This document shows, in pieces, positions 17,529 to 26,356 of a stretch of 64,000 bases of DNA (position 1 is its first letter; every line of letters begins with the position of its first letter). Under the pieces are notes generated by a model. That model searched no databases. It worked only from the letters and a program-made list of their open reading frames with translations, and was not told where the DNA came from. The DNA lies in the NCBI RefSeq assembly GCF_032878875.1, contig NZ_CP118157.1, positions 124,001 through 188,000 on the forward strand, given 5' to 3'. Made by a program: the position numbers and the translations under genes. This DNA is from Microbacterium sp. AB (GTDB lineage: Bacteria; Actinomycetota; Actinomycetes; Actinomycetales; Microbacteriaceae).

Positions 17529-18445
17529 CGGAGGGCTCCTTCCTGAGCGGGCGCCGCGGACTCGCCCCGGCCGGATGAGTGCTGCGTGCGGCGCACGATG
17601 AGCTGCTGCAGCGAGACGGGGGCGACCTCGAGGCCCGCCTCGGCGAGCTCGGCGCGCTCGAGGCGGGTGAGGGGGCCGGCGACAGTGACGGAGACGACGC
17701 GGCCGAGGCTCTCGCGATGGATGACCTCGCGTCCGCGGATCGCCCCCTCCACGGCGGCGGCGGCGTCGCCGACGACGTTCGTCGCCTGCGCTCGGGCGTC
17801 GTCCGTCGACTCGTCCATGATGATGCGGCCGTCGTCGATCACGAGGACGCGCTCGATGAGGTTCGCGACCTCGTCGATCAGATGGCTCGAGAGGAGGACC
17901 GTGCGCGGGTGCTCCGCGTAGTCGGCGAGCAGGCGGTCGTAGAAGATCTGCCGGGCGACGGCGTCGAGGCCGAGGTACGGCTCGTCGAAGAAGGTGATCT
18001 CGGCGCGCGAGGCGAGCCCGATGACGACGCCGACGGCGGAGAGCTGCCCGCGCGAGAGCTTCTTGATGGTGCGCTTCGTCGGCAGCTGGAAGGCGTCGAC
18101 GAGCTCGTCCGCGAGCCCCTGGTCCCAGTGGGGGAAGAACAGACGGGCCGATGCGAAGGCATGACGCGGCGTGGCGTCGTCTGGATACTTCTGGCTCTCT
18201 CGCACGAAGCACATGCGGCTCAGCACGCGCGCGTTCTCGTACGGGTTCTCGCCGAACACGCGCACCTCGCCGCTCGTGGCGAAGCTCTGCGCCGTGAGGA
18301 TCGACATGGCGGTGGTCTTGCCGGCGCCGTTGCGGCCGAGGAAGCCGTAGACGGCGTCCTTCTCGATGTCGAAGCTCACCCCGTCCAGGGCGACCTTGTC
18401 CTTGTAGCGCTTGGCGAGGTTCCGGACCTCGATCACGGGGTTCAT
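17525..18445 (-). CDS. ABC transporter ATPase (YtrB-like)
   Basis: A 306-residue ATPase with Walker A GRNGAGKT, signature LSRGQLSAVG (a degenerate LSGGQ, as is usual in YtrB-like proteins), Walker B ITFFDEPYLGLD and switch His in LLSSHLIDEV. The N-terminal segment VIEVRNLAKRYKDKVALDGV is the typical A-loop region. It is coupled by ATGA overlaps both to the regulator upstream and the permease downstream. The C-terminal 90 residues form an extra domain seen in this subfamily. Confidence 0.9.
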   Translation of the reverse strand: MNPVIEVRNLAKRYKDKVALDGVSFDIEKDAVYGFLGRNGAGKTTAMSILTAQSFATSGEVRVFGENPYENARVLSRMCFVRESQKYPDDATPRHAFASARLFFPHWDQGLADELVDAFQLPTKRTIKKLSRGQLSAVGVVIGLASRAEITFFDEPYLGLDAVARQIFYDRLLADYAEHPRTVLLSSHLIDEVANLIERVLVIDDGRIIMDESTDDARAQATNVVGDAAAAVEGAIRGREVIHRESLGRVVSVTVAGPLTRLERAELAEAGLEVAPVSLQQLIVRRTQHSSGRGESAAPAQEGALR

Positions 18446-18837
18446 GGGGTTCCCTTCGAGCTGGACGGTGACGGGATGGCCTGCGCGGCGTTCACGCGGA
18501 CGAGGTCGGCGACGTCGTCGGGGCCGAGTCCGAGCTTGCGCGCCTCCGCGAGCAGCGGCTGGACGTAGCGATCGGCGAAGGCGCTGCGGCGTTCGCTCAG
18601 GAGGAGCTCACGGGCTCCCGTGGCGACGAACATCCCGATGCCCCGGCGCTTGTAGACCACGCCCTTGTCGACGAGCATGTTCACTCCCTTCGCCGCGGTC
18701 GCGGGATTGATGCGGTAGAAGGAGGCGAGCTCGTTGGTCGACGGCGCCTGCGCCTCCTCGGAGAGGGTGCCGTCGACGATCGAGTCCTCGACCTGCTCGG
18801 CGATCTGCACGAACAGCGGTCGGCCTTCTTCGATCAC
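18442..18837 (-). CDS. GntR-family regulator of the YtrA type
   Basis: A 131-residue regulator with an N-terminal winged helix (PLFVQIAEQVEDSIVDGTLS, then STNELASFYRINPATAAKGV and a wing VVYKRRGIGMFV) and a short C-terminal tail, as in the YtrA subfamily. The start is GTG, preceded by a perfect AGGAGGT five bases upstream. It heads the ABC operon and probably represses it through the operator overlapping its promoter at 18859-18901. Cell-wall-active compounds are the usual inducers in the family. Confidence 0.9.
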   Translation of the reverse strand: MIEEGRPLFVQIAEQVEDSIVDGTLSEEAQAPSTNELASFYRINPATAAKGVNMLVDKGVVYKRRGIGMFVATGARELLLSERRSAFADRYVQPLLAEARKLGLGPDDVADLVRVNAAQAIPSPSSSKGTP

Positions 18838-18858
18838 CGCGACCTCCTGGTGAGTCGG

Positions 18859-18901
18859 TTAGTTACTCGACTAATGAACCATGGAGGCGGAGAGATGTCA
18901 A
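18859..18901 (-). promoter_or_regulatory. Promoter with overlapping operator for the GntR-ABC operon
   Basis: Read on the minus strand there is a consensus TTGACA (18896-18901), a 17-base spacer and TTCATT (18873-18878). The inverted repeat TTAGT-N6-ACTAA at 18859-18874 lies directly at and after the -10 element, well placed for repression by the adjacent YtrA-type regulator. The -35 hexamer overlaps the stop codon of the broken MFS gene. Confidence 0.7.
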
Positions 18902-20194
18902 GGCTCCCGGACGGGTGCGCCCCGCTCGCTGCCGAAGCGCCGCGCATGGGCGGCCCAGCCCGGCTCGGCGGGGAGCGAGCGCAGGCTCGGGCTCGCCGCA
19001 GCGAGGGCGGTCGCGACGAGGCAGATCGCGGCGGCTGCGACGAGGGTCGCCTCACGCCCGAACCAGGAGAGTCCGAGCCCTGCGATGAGCGGTGCGAGCG
19101 GCATGGCCCCTGTCGCTGTTGGCGCGTCCGAGCAGCCGGCTCGGCGTCGCGACGGTGAAGTATCCGAGGAGTCCGGCGTTCAGCGCCGGGATGCCGAGCA
19201 CGGCGAGGCCGAGCACGCCGACGATCGCGATCGGGTCGTCGACGAAGGCGAGGGCGAGGACGCCGCCGGTCGCGGCGACCAGCCCGCCGACGAGAAGGGC
19301 GCCCGCTCGCACGCGCGACACGAGGGCCGGCCCGAAGGCGGCGCCGACGAGCATCGCCGCGCCGAGGCCTGCGGCGACCCATCCGATGGTCGCCGGCGAG
19401 CGGCCGTCCTGCTGCAGCGCGTAGATGACGGCGGTCGTGCCCGCCGTGAAGCCGAGGTTCACGACCGTCGTGACGAGCAGCACGTCGCGCAGATCGCGTC
19501 GTGCGAGCAGCCAGGCGATGCCGTCCCGCGCCTCGCGCAGGGCGGACGACCGGGCATCGGGGGTGGGCTGCTGCTCGCCCGCCGGGGCCATGCCCGCCCA
19601 CCTGCCTCGTCGCAGCGCCCATGCCGTCGCGGCGGCGACGAGCTGGCAGAGCGTCATCGCCGCGCCCACGAGCCATCCGCCCGCCGCGAGGAGCACGCCG
19701 CCGAGGGGTCCGCCGACGAGCGACAGCAGAGCATCCCTGCCCTGGTTCGCTGCCTGCGCGCGGCCGATCGCCTCGGCGGGAACGAGCTCCTTGAGAGCGG
19801 ATTCGCCCGCGGCGCCGAACAGCCCGGAGCGCACCGTGATGAGCGTGTTGACGGCGAGCAGTGTCGAGAACGTCAGTGCGTCCGACCACGCGAGCGCGGC
19901 GAAGGCGACGGCGAGCACGAGCCCGGCGACGGCGCCGACGAGCATGAGACGCAGGCGCCGGTGACGGTCGGCGATCACGCCGCCGGCGAGCGTCGTGACG
20001 ACGCGCGCCGCCATCCCGGCCGCGCCGATCGCGCCCGCCTGTGCCGGGTCGTCCGTCACGACGAGGGCGAGGAGCGGGATGGCGAAGCTCGCGAGGGCGT
20101 TCGACAGCCCCGAGGCGGTGTCGCTGGCGAGCCAGACGAGGTAGCGGCCGTTGCGCGAGAGGCGGTGCGGCGGCGCGGGGGCATCGGAGGGCAC
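18898..20194 (-). pseudogene. MFS transporter, frameshifted near the C-terminus
   Basis: A 12-helix major facilitator exporter of the enterobactin/macrolide exporter type. The first frame reads from a GTG at 20194 through GLSNALASFAIPLLALVV, the ADRHRRLRLMLVG loop and up to ATPSRLLGRANS, then leaves the reading frame near 19105. The missing end continues in another frame (MPLAPLIAGLGLSWFGRE to GSERGAPVREP, stop at 18898). One extra base, or loss of two, explains it. The product of the first frame would lose the last helices and end in an Arg-rich tail. A sequencing error at this single point is possible. It is divergent from an ArsR-type regulator. Confidence 0.8.
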
Positions 20195-20220
20195 GGGGTC
20201 ACCGTATATGAGCAAGGTCC

Positions 20221-20244
20221 ATTGCGCAATATTAGTTGCGCAAT
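20221..20244. promoter_or_regulatory. Twin palindromic operator between MFS gene and ArsR-type regulator
   Basis: A perfect inverted repeat ATTGCGCAA-N6-TTGCGCAAT. Each arm contains the 8-bp palindrome TTGCGCAA, and the two copies are 14 bases apart. It lies in the AT-richer divergent gap, 27 bases before the MFS start and 29 before the regulator start, so it could control both genes. Confidence 0.75.
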
Positions 20245-20273
20245 TGTGGATGAGCTTTGCGTAGGGTGGGGGG

Positions 20274-20876
20274 ATGGCGGAATCCGACGGCACTGCGGGG
20301 AGGAAAGCGCGGCCCGACGCGATACCGACCATCCCCGCGAAACAGCTCAAGGCCAAAGCGCATCCGGTGCGTCTCCAGCTCGAGCACGCCCTCGGGCGTC
20401 GGGGGTTCGCGCGGGCCGCCGACCTCGCCGCCGACCTCGGTCTCCCGGCGAACCAGATCAGCTTCCACCTGCGGGTCCTCGCCGATGCGGGGCTCATCGA
20501 GGAGGCGCCGGAGCACGCGCGCGATCGTCGCGATCGTGTCTGGCGGCCGGCGAGGATGGCCTGGCAGCTCGGCAGCCCCGAGCATCCGGTGGAGGACGAG
20601 CATCTCGGCGGCGCGCTGCTCCATGCCATCGTCGGAGAGCACCAGGACCTCGTCCGGCGGGTCGTCGAGTGGGCGCCGGAGTACTCGAGCGGCCGGACGC
20701 GCGAGATCCACGGCACGTTCAACCAGTACTCGCTCTGGCTCACCGACGCGGAATGGGTCGCGCTCCTCGAGAAGATCGGCGAGGCGATCGACGAGGTGCG
20801 CGACCTCCATCAGCCGGGGGAGGACGGCGCCCGCCGCTGGTCGATCGACCTCATCGCGGCCGACGACGAGATCTGA
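20274..20876 (+). CDS. ArsR-type winged-helix regulator
   Basis: A 200-residue DNA-binding protein. Residues about 24-90 form the winged helix (KAKAHPVRLQLEHALGRRG, then LAADLGLPANQISFHLRVLA as recognition helix and a DRRDRVWRPA wing). The C-terminal 110 residues resemble the extended domain of actinobacterial regulators with HTH_20 domains. It faces the MFS exporter gene, and the twin TTGCGCAA palindrome between them is its likely operator. No metal-binding Cys pair is present, so the effector is probably not arsenic. Confidence 0.85.
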   Translation: MAESDGTAGRKARPDAIPTIPAKQLKAKAHPVRLQLEHALGRRGFARAADLAADLGLPANQISFHLRVLADAGLIEEAPEHARDRRDRVWRPARMAWQLGSPEHPVEDEHLGGALLHAIVGEHQDLVRRVVEWAPEYSSGRTREIHGTFNQYSLWLTDAEWVALLEKIGEAIDEVRDLHQPGEDGARRWSIDLIAADDEI

Positions 20877-20904
20877 CCGCGCTCACGGGCTCGCGCGGGG
20901 GCGC

Positions 20905-21825
20905 CTACGCGTGGCCGGCGTCCCCCGGTCGCGCGGCCCGGCGCACGTGACCCGCGATGAGCCGGTAGCTGCGTTCGACGGTCGCGCGATCGGAGCCCAT
21001 GATGCTGTAGCCGTGGTCGACGCCCCGCAGGTCGACGTGCTCGGCGAGGGCGCCGGCCTCACGCAGGCGGTCCGCATAGCGCACGCCCTCGTCGTGGAGA
21101 CGGTCGAGCCCGCACGTGATGACGAGCGCCGGCGCGATGCCCTCGATGCCGTCGGCGTTCGCGCCCCAGGCCGGCGAGGCGAGCCGGTGCCGCTTCTGAT
21201 CCGGCCGCGGAGCGTAGGCGGTGTCGAAGATCCGCGTCAGGGGCACGGAGATGATCGACCTCCCGGCCGCGTGCTTCTCGTCGCCCGGTGTCGTCACGTC
21301 GAGCGGCGGATAGTGCAGCACCTGCAGGGCGAGCGCGGGCGACCCGTGTTCGAGAGCCTGCCGGGCGACCGCCGCCGCGAGTCCGCCGCCCGCGCTCTGA
21401 CCGCCCACGACGATGCGCGATCCGTCCCACGTGCCGTCCCGACCGGCGGCCCAGACGACGGCGTCGTACGCCTCTTCGACGGCGACGGGGAACGGATGCC
21501 CCGGGGCCACGTCGTAGTCGACGTTCAGCACGGCGACGCCCGCGTGCGCCGCGAGGTAGCGGCACAGGGGGTCGTCCTGCTCGGGATGCCGGATCACGTA
21601 GCCGCCACCGTGGAAGTTCACGTACAGCGCCGGCGGAGAGGAGGCCGGCTCGGCGGGGAGATAGAGCGTCGCGCCGACGTCTCCGTGTCGCGTCGGCACC
21701 GTCAGCGACCGCGTCTCGGCCGAGAGCTCGGCGAACGCGATCTCGGCCCGGATGCGTGGCCCGGGTCCGCGCTGGATGAGCCGGGCGATCGCGTTCGCGA
21801 CCGCCGGAGTGGTGAGCAGGCTCAT
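20905..21825 (-). CDS. Alpha/beta hydrolase of the hormone-sensitive lipase family
   Basis: A 306-residue esterase. It has the oxyanion motif NFHGGGYV, the nucleophile elbow VVGGQSAGGG with Ser, the acid segment ITCGLDRLHDEG and the catalytic His in VDHGYSIM. These define the HSL-like family that hydrolyses short acyl or aryl esters. The ATG overlaps the stop of the upstream coiled-coil protein (ATGA), so the two are expressed together. No signal peptide is seen, so it is cytoplasmic. Confidence 0.9.
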   Translation of the reverse strand: MSLLTTPAVANAIARLIQRGPGPRIRAEIAFAELSAETRSLTVPTRHGDVGATLYLPAEPASSPPALYVNFHGGGYVIRHPEQDDPLCRYLAAHAGVAVLNVDYDVAPGHPFPVAVEEAYDAVVWAAGRDGTWDGSRIVVGGQSAGGGLAAAVARQALEHGSPALALQVLHYPPLDVTTPGDEKHAAGRSIISVPLTRIFDTAYAPRPDQKRHRLASPAWGANADGIEGIAPALVITCGLDRLHDEGVRYADRLREAGALAEHVDLRGVDHGYSIMGSDRATVERSYRLIAGHVRRAARPGDAGHA

Positions 21826-22589
21826 GGATTCAGCCCTTCTGCGCGCTTCGGCGGTTCGATCTCGGGCGCGACCTGCTTCTCGAGCACCTCGACGGCGTCG
21901 TCGGAGAGGACGATGAGCCCGTCGAGCTCCTCGCGCACGCGCTTGTAGGCGAGCTGCCGTTCCGCCGTCGTCGCGGACTGGTCGATCGCGACCTGGAGCA
22001 GGTGCTGCGCCCGTTCGAGACGCTTGCGCTCGGTCTCGGTGAAGCCGCTGTCGCGCACGCGGCGCGCATCCTGCTCGGCGACGTCGAACGCGACCTCGAA
22101 GTCGTGCACCGCGTCCCGGTACTCGGCGAGCGTCTCCGGGTCGGTCCTCGTCTCGGCGGAGGGCGGGCGCAGGCCGTCGGCGACCTTCTTCGCGCGCAGG
22201 AACGCGGCCGTGAGGGGCTGGCGCCCGTCGCTCATGGTGGGGAACGCGATGAGCTTCCCGACGTCGAGCTCGTAGTCGAGCCAGCGGCGCACGACGTCGT
22301 CGTGGGTCGTCATGAGCCGCTTCAGCCGATCCCGTCGCCCCGCGGCATCCGACGCCTCCACGTCGTCGTCCGCCGCGCCCCGGATCTTCGACGCCTTGAT
22401 CTGCGCGCGGGCGCCGAGCTCGACGGCGCGCGCCTCGCTCTTGGCCTTGATGACCTCGAGCCGGCGCCTGTGGCGCTCCTTCGACTGCTTCGACCACCAT
22501 CCGGCCAGGCCGCTGGCCACACCCATGAGCGGGAAGGCGAGCCACCAGTAGCTCCCGAGGAAGGCGAAGAGGGGTTCCACACCGCCCAT
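21822..22589 (-). CDS. Membrane-anchored protein with coiled-coil segments, function unknown
   Basis: A 255-residue protein not assigned to a family. A single N-terminal membrane segment (residues about 10-28, FLGSYWWLAFPLMGVASGLA) is followed by a basic stretch and long charged helices (RHRRRLEVIKAKSEARAVEL, and later VAEQDARRVRDSGFTETERK) likely to form coiled coils on the cytoplasmic side. An upstream in-frame start at 22640 exists, but the ATG at 22589 directly before the membrane segment is preferred. It is translationally coupled to the esterase. A role in phage or shape biology cannot be argued from sequence. Confidence 0.7.
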   Translation of the reverse strand: MGGVEPLFAFLGSYWWLAFPLMGVASGLAGWWSKQSKERHRRRLEVIKAKSEARAVELGARAQIKASKIRGAADDDVEASDAAGRRDRLKRLMTTHDDVVRRWLDYELDVGKLIAFPTMSDGRQPLTAAFLRAKKVADGLRPPSAETRTDPETLAEYRDAVHDFEVAFDVAEQDARRVRDSGFTETERKRLERAQHLLQVAIDQSATTAERQLAYKRVREELDGLIVLSDDAVEVLEKQVAPEIEPPKRAEGLNP

Positions 22590-22744
22590 GTTAGGCGGGC
22601 GGGGCACGGCTGACACGGCAGGAGGACACCGTTCGATCACGCGCCTGTCACCCCGCGTTCACCTTTCCGTGGCCTTGCTGCCGCCTGGGGTCGATTGTCT
22701 CGACCACGGGCGCCGGTCGGCGTCCACGACGGTAGAGGGAGATC

Positions 22745-24676
22745 ATGAAGACACCCGGGACACGTGCGCGGCCGCGAGCGGCGGCCGCTCTGGTCGTCGC
22801 GACGTTCGTCGCCGCCGGCGGCCTGCTGACGGCGGCGCCGGCTTCGGCCGAGGAGCCGAGCGGAGAGTCGTACACCGAGAACGGCGGCGCCGCGCGCAAC
22901 GACGACGACCGCGCGCAGGCGCTGCGCGACTCCATCCTCGACAGCGATGCGAAGAACGTCATCGTGATCATCGGCGACGGCATGGGCGACTCGGAGATCA
23001 CCGTGGCGCGCAACTACGCCGAAGGCGCCGGCGGAGAGCTCGCGGGAATCGATGCGCTGCCGCTGACGGGCTCGTACACGACGTGGTCGGTCACCGAGGA
23101 CGGCGCCGTGGACTACGCCTCCGAGTCGGCATCGACGGCGTCGGCATGGTCCACGGGGACGAAGGCCGTCGACGGCAGCCTCAGCGTCGACGTGAACGGC
23201 ACTCCCCAGGCCACGCTGCTCGAGCTGGCGAAGGCCAACGGCCTGAAGACGGGCAACGTGTCGACGGCCGAGATCCAGGACGCCACTCCGGCCGCCGAGT
23301 ACGCGCACATCTCGAAGCGCGGATGCTACGGCCCCGAGGAGACGAGCATCGACTGCGCCGACGAGGCGCTCGAGAACGGCGGCCTCGGCTCCGTCAGCGA
23401 GCAGCTGCTCGACGCGCGCCCCGACGTCACGCTGGGCGGCGGCTCGGCGACGTTCGACCAGGTCGCCGCTGCCGGTCAGTGGGAGGGCCTGAGCCTGTTC
23501 GACCAGGCCGAGGCGCGCGGCTACCAGCTCGTCCGCGACGCGGCGGAGCTCGACGCGGTCGTGGCAGCGGATCAGACGAGCCCCGTCCTCGGTCTCTTCA
23601 CCGAGGGGAACTTCCCGGTGCGCTGGCAGGGTCCCGAGGCGGCCGTCGGCGGCGGCGACCTCGAGCCGCAGAGCTGCACCGAGAACCCGGAGCGCCTGGA
23701 GTCGGGTCTCTCGCTCGGGTCGCTGACGTCGAAGGCGATCGACCTGCTGGACGGCGAGGACGGCTTCTTCCTGCAGGTCGAGGGCGCGAGCATCGACAAG
23801 CGGGACCACGCGGCCGACGCGTGCGGGCAGATCGGCGAGACCGTCGACCTCGACGAGGCCGTGCAGGTCGCGCTGTCCTACGCCCAAGAGCAGGGCGACA
23901 CGCTCGTGGTCGTCACCGCGGATCACGCGCACACGAGCCAGATCGTCGGGAGCACGCCCCCGGGGCTGAGCGCCAACCTGCTCACGGAGGAGGGCCAGAA
24001 CCTCATCGTGTCTTACGGCACGGCCGTCGAGGGGGAGTCGCAGCAGCACACCGGCTCGCAGGTGCGCATCGCCGCCTACGGCCCCGGCGCCGCCAACGTC
24101 GTGGGGCTGACCGACCAGACGGACCTGTTCTTCACGGCGTCGGGGGCGCTTTCGCTGAACCGCGACGCCGCCGCGCTGAGCGCCTCCGGAACGGCGTCGG
24201 CCGACGTGGCGCGGATCGCGCCGGGCGAGGAGTTCACGGTGTCGGTGGCCGACCTGTACGGGGACCGTCAGGTGGCCGCCGTCGCCGGTGCGGAGACGGA
24301 CCTCGGAGAGGCCGACATCATCGACGGAGCGGCCTCGTTCACCGTGACGGCCCCGGACGAGCCCGGCTCGTTCACCGTGGCGCTCACCGGAACGCAGACG
24401 GGAACGGCGCTCGCCGTGGAGGTGGACGTCGCCGACGGTGCGGCACCGGCACCGGCACCGTCGGAGACGCCGACGCCGGAGGCCACGGAGGCTCCTTCGC
24501 CCGGAGAGACGCCCGAGTCCGAGGCGGGCCTGCCGCCGGGAGACTCCCGGACGCCGCCGCTCAACTCGACGGGCGGCACGGTGTCGTTCGTGCTCGCCGG
24601 AGCGGCGCTGACGGCTCTCGCCGCCGGCGGACTCCTGACGCTGCGCCGGCGCGGCGGACTGGCCGGCAAGCTCTGA
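22745..24676 (+). CDS. phoA: Alkaline phosphatase, secreted and wall- or membrane-anchored
   Basis: A 643-residue protein very similar in pattern to E. coli PhoA. A Sec signal peptide ends near APASA-EE (residue about 35). Metal and active-site segments are [10 protein letters not shown], the nucleophile region [44 protein letters not shown] and [13 protein letters not shown]. Asp101 of the E. coli nucleophile motif (DSAAS) is Glu here. After the catalytic domain an extra domain of about 100 residues, a Pro/Glu/Thr linker, a membrane helix and a basic tail follow. The sequence just before that helix is LNSTGG, a possible degenerate sortase signal. It releases phosphate from esters outside the cell. 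No Pho box was identified. Confidence 0.93.
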   Translation: MKTPGTRARPRAAAALVVATFVAAGGLLTAAPASAEEPSGESYTENGGAARNDDDRAQALRDSILDSDAKNVIVIIGDGMGDSEITVARNYAEGAGGELAGIDALPLTGSYTTWSVTEDGAVDYASESASTASAWSTGTKAVDGSLSVDVNGTPQATLLELAKANGLKTGNVSTAEIQDATPAAEYAHISKRGCYGPEETSIDCADEALENGGLGSVSEQLLDARPDVTLGGGSATFDQVAAAGQWEGLSLFDQAEARGYQLVRDAAELDAVVAADQTSPVLGLFTEGNFPVRWQGPEAAVGGGDLEPQSCTENPERLESGLSLGSLTSKAIDLLDGEDGFFLQVEGASIDKRDHAADACGQIGETVDLDEAVQVALSYAQEQGDTLVVVTADHAHTSQIVGSTPPGLSANLLTEEGQNLIVSYGTAVEGESQQHTGSQVRIAAYGPGAANVVGLTDQTDLFFTASGALSLNRDAAALSASGTASADVARIAPGEEFTVSVADLYGDRQVAAVAGAETDLGEADIIDGAASFTVTAPDEPGSFTVALTGTQTGTALAVEVDVADGAAPAPAPSETPTPEATEAPSPGETPESEAGLPPGDSRTPPLNSTGGTVSFVLAGAALTALAAGGLLTLRRRGGLAGKL

Positions 24677-24684
24677 GCCGACGA

Positions 24685-24725
24685 ACCCGAGAGCACCACC
24701 CTCGACGAGGGCGGTGCTCTCGGGT
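24685..24725 (+). terminator. Strong hairpin after phoA
   Basis: ACCCGAGAGCACC pairs perfectly with GGTGCTCTCGGGT (13 bp), and the inner CCCTC/GAGGG adds five pairs around a short loop. It starts nine bases after the phoA stop. There is no long T tract, as is usual in high-GC actinobacteria. It also lies downstream of the opposing operon ending at 24776. Confidence 0.85.
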
Positions 24726-24775
24726 CTCTCGCCGTCTGGCGGGTGTCACGTCGTCGCCGGCGTCGAGCGCCCGGG

Positions 24776-25390
24776 TCAGTCGACGCGGCGCTGGTCTCCG
24801 GCGAGCCGCGTGCGCAGGCCCGAGTGGATGGAGATCACCGCGGGCAGGCTCCGTCCGGTGAGGGCCGTGAGGTTCGCGAGCAGCCGGTCGACCGTGTCCG
24901 TGACGTCGAGCGGCGGGGTGCTCTGCCGTGGCGTGACGCTCACGTGCAGCACCTGCGCGGCCCTCGTCTGCCGCACGCCGACGTTGACCGCGAGGATCTC
25001 GTCGCGCTGCGTGAGCGACTGGCGGATGGCGTCGGAGGCGAAGTCCTCCGACACGACGATGCGCCCGAGCGGGGTCTCGTCGTGCACTCCCGCCTCGCGG
25101 GGATGCGACCGGCGCGCGATGACGCGGATCGGGATGAGCAGGAGCAGCACGGCGAGGACGATGGGCGCCGCCACCAGGGCGACCTCGATCCAGCTCACCT
25201 CGGACCCGCTGATCCGGCTGGCGTCGACCGCGGAGGCGAACCAGTCCTGCGTCGCCCGTGCGCCGTCGTGCCACAGCGTCGCGGCGACAGGCCAGGCGAG
25301 CGTCGTCAGCACGGCCGCGCCGACGACGACCAGGACGAGCCCGGTCACGGCCAGCACGATCCGGTTGAGCGCCCTGTTGGTGTTGTTCAT
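24776..25390 (-). CDS. Membrane protein of the Asp23 operon
   Basis: A 204-residue protein with two membrane helices (residues about 12-36 and 71-88), followed by a cytoplasmic alpha/beta domain (VVSEDFASDAIRQSLTQRDE to LHVSVTPRQS) like AmaP-type partners of Asp23. It is the last gene of the operon; the gap to the gene before it is four bases. It probably anchors Asp23 family proteins at the membrane. The family assignment rests on topology and context. Confidence 0.65.
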   Translation of the reverse strand: MNNTNRALNRIVLAVTGLVLVVVGAAVLTTLAWPVAATLWHDGARATQDWFASAVDASRISGSEVSWIEVALVAAPIVLAVLLLLIPIRVIARRSHPREAGVHDETPLGRIVVSEDFASDAIRQSLTQRDEILAVNVGVRQTRAAQVLHVSVTPRQSTPPLDVTDTVDRLLANLTALTGRSLPAVISIHSGLRTRLAGDQRRVD

Positions 25391-25394
25391 GGCG

Positions 25395-25970
25395 TCAGCC
25401 TCCTTGTCCGGCGCGCGAGATGCGCACGCGCGTCTTGAGCGACGGGGAGAGGCCGTAGCGCGAGATCTCCGCATCGGCGATCTCGCGGACGTGACGCTCG
25501 TCGAGGGACCATCCGGTCTCGGGCTTCACGGTCACATCCGCCGTGCGGTGGCCGACGCCCACGACGATCGCATCCGGGCTCAGCCCCGTCTCCTCCGAGA
25601 GGCGGCGGGACAGCGCGGAGGCGATGACGCCGTTGTCGACGAGCACGGCGTGGTCCGTCGCGTCGAGCGCATGCCTCGAACGACGCCCCGGGGCGACGGC
25701 GAGCACCAGCAGCACGATGCCGGCGAGCACGACGACCGCGGCGCCGACGGCGACGGCCCCGCGGGGCTGCTCCGTCGGAAGGGCCGAGGCCCAGGCGACC
25801 ATGTCGACCGGCGACCACAGCAGCGGGCCCACGCCCGAGAGATGCAGGATCTCCTCGACCGCCAGGTACACGAGCGCGGCCGCGAGGAGCAGCACCACGA
25901 CGAACATCGCCGTCGTGCGGGGCGTGTGCGTCTCACGTCGCACGATCCGGTTCAGGATGGCGTTGCTCAT
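25395..25970 (-). CDS. Membrane protein of the Asp23 operon (DUF6286-like)
   Basis: A 191-residue protein with membrane helices at about residues 21-39 and 73-91 and a C-terminal domain beginning DHAVLVDNGVIASALSRRLS with a conserved VVGVGHRTADVTVKPETG strand. The arrangement is like that of the next gene downstream, so the two look like diverged paralogues. The ATG overlaps the stop of the gene before it (ATGA). It is predicted to work with the Asp23 proteins of the operon in the envelope; its exact role is unknown. Confidence 0.65.
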   Translation of the reverse strand: MSNAILNRIVRRETHTPRTTAMFVVVLLLAAALVYLAVEEILHLSGVGPLLWSPVDMVAWASALPTEQPRGAVAVGAAVVVLAGIVLLVLAVAPGRRSRHALDATDHAVLVDNGVIASALSRRLSEETGLSPDAIVVGVGHRTADVTVKPETGWSLDERHVREIADAEISRYGLSPSLKTRVRISRAGQGG

Positions 25971-26356
25971 CTCACCCTCCCCTTCCTGTTCACGCGAGCG
26001 CCGTCGATGGTGATCTCCACGCGCTTCACGTCCCGGCCGAGGATCTGCGTCAGCCGGGTGTGCAGATCCTCCTGGAGGGCGCGTGCACGGTCTATGACGG
26101 ATGTGGCGTTGCCGACGGCGAGGTCGTCGGCGAGATCGGGGACCGGAAGGGGAGCGCGCACCCGCACGGCGATCCCGCCGCGATGGTCCACCACGTGGGC
26201 GGTCACGTCTCCGGAATCGATCCCGATCGCGCTCGCCGACGCCGTCCGGGCGATCTTGCGGAGCACGCGCTCCCTCACCTCGATCCGGCCGGCGGGGGCG
26301 GCCTCTCCGTCCTCCGTCCCCGGCGGCTCGGAGAGGCCGCTCAGGCGCGCGTCCAT
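25967..26356 (-). CDS. Small Asp23-like cytoplasmic protein
   Basis: A 129-residue protein with no membrane segment. Its body (RIEVRERVLRKIARTASASA, then GIDSGDVTAHVVDHRGGIAV) follows the Asp23 pattern of helix, then a strand with VRAPLPVPD, then a helix RALQEDLHTRLTQILG and a final strand KRVEITIDG. It therefore looks like a second, diverged Asp23/Gls24 domain. Its ATG overlaps the stop of the small membrane protein upstream by one base (TAATG). It is read as part of the same operon. Confidence 0.7.
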   Translation of the reverse strand: MDARLSGLSEPPGTEDGEAAPAGRIEVRERVLRKIARTASASAIGIDSGDVTAHVVDHRGGIAVRVRAPLPVPDLADDLAVGNATSVIDRARALQEDLHTRLTQILGRDVKRVEITIDGARVNRKGRVR

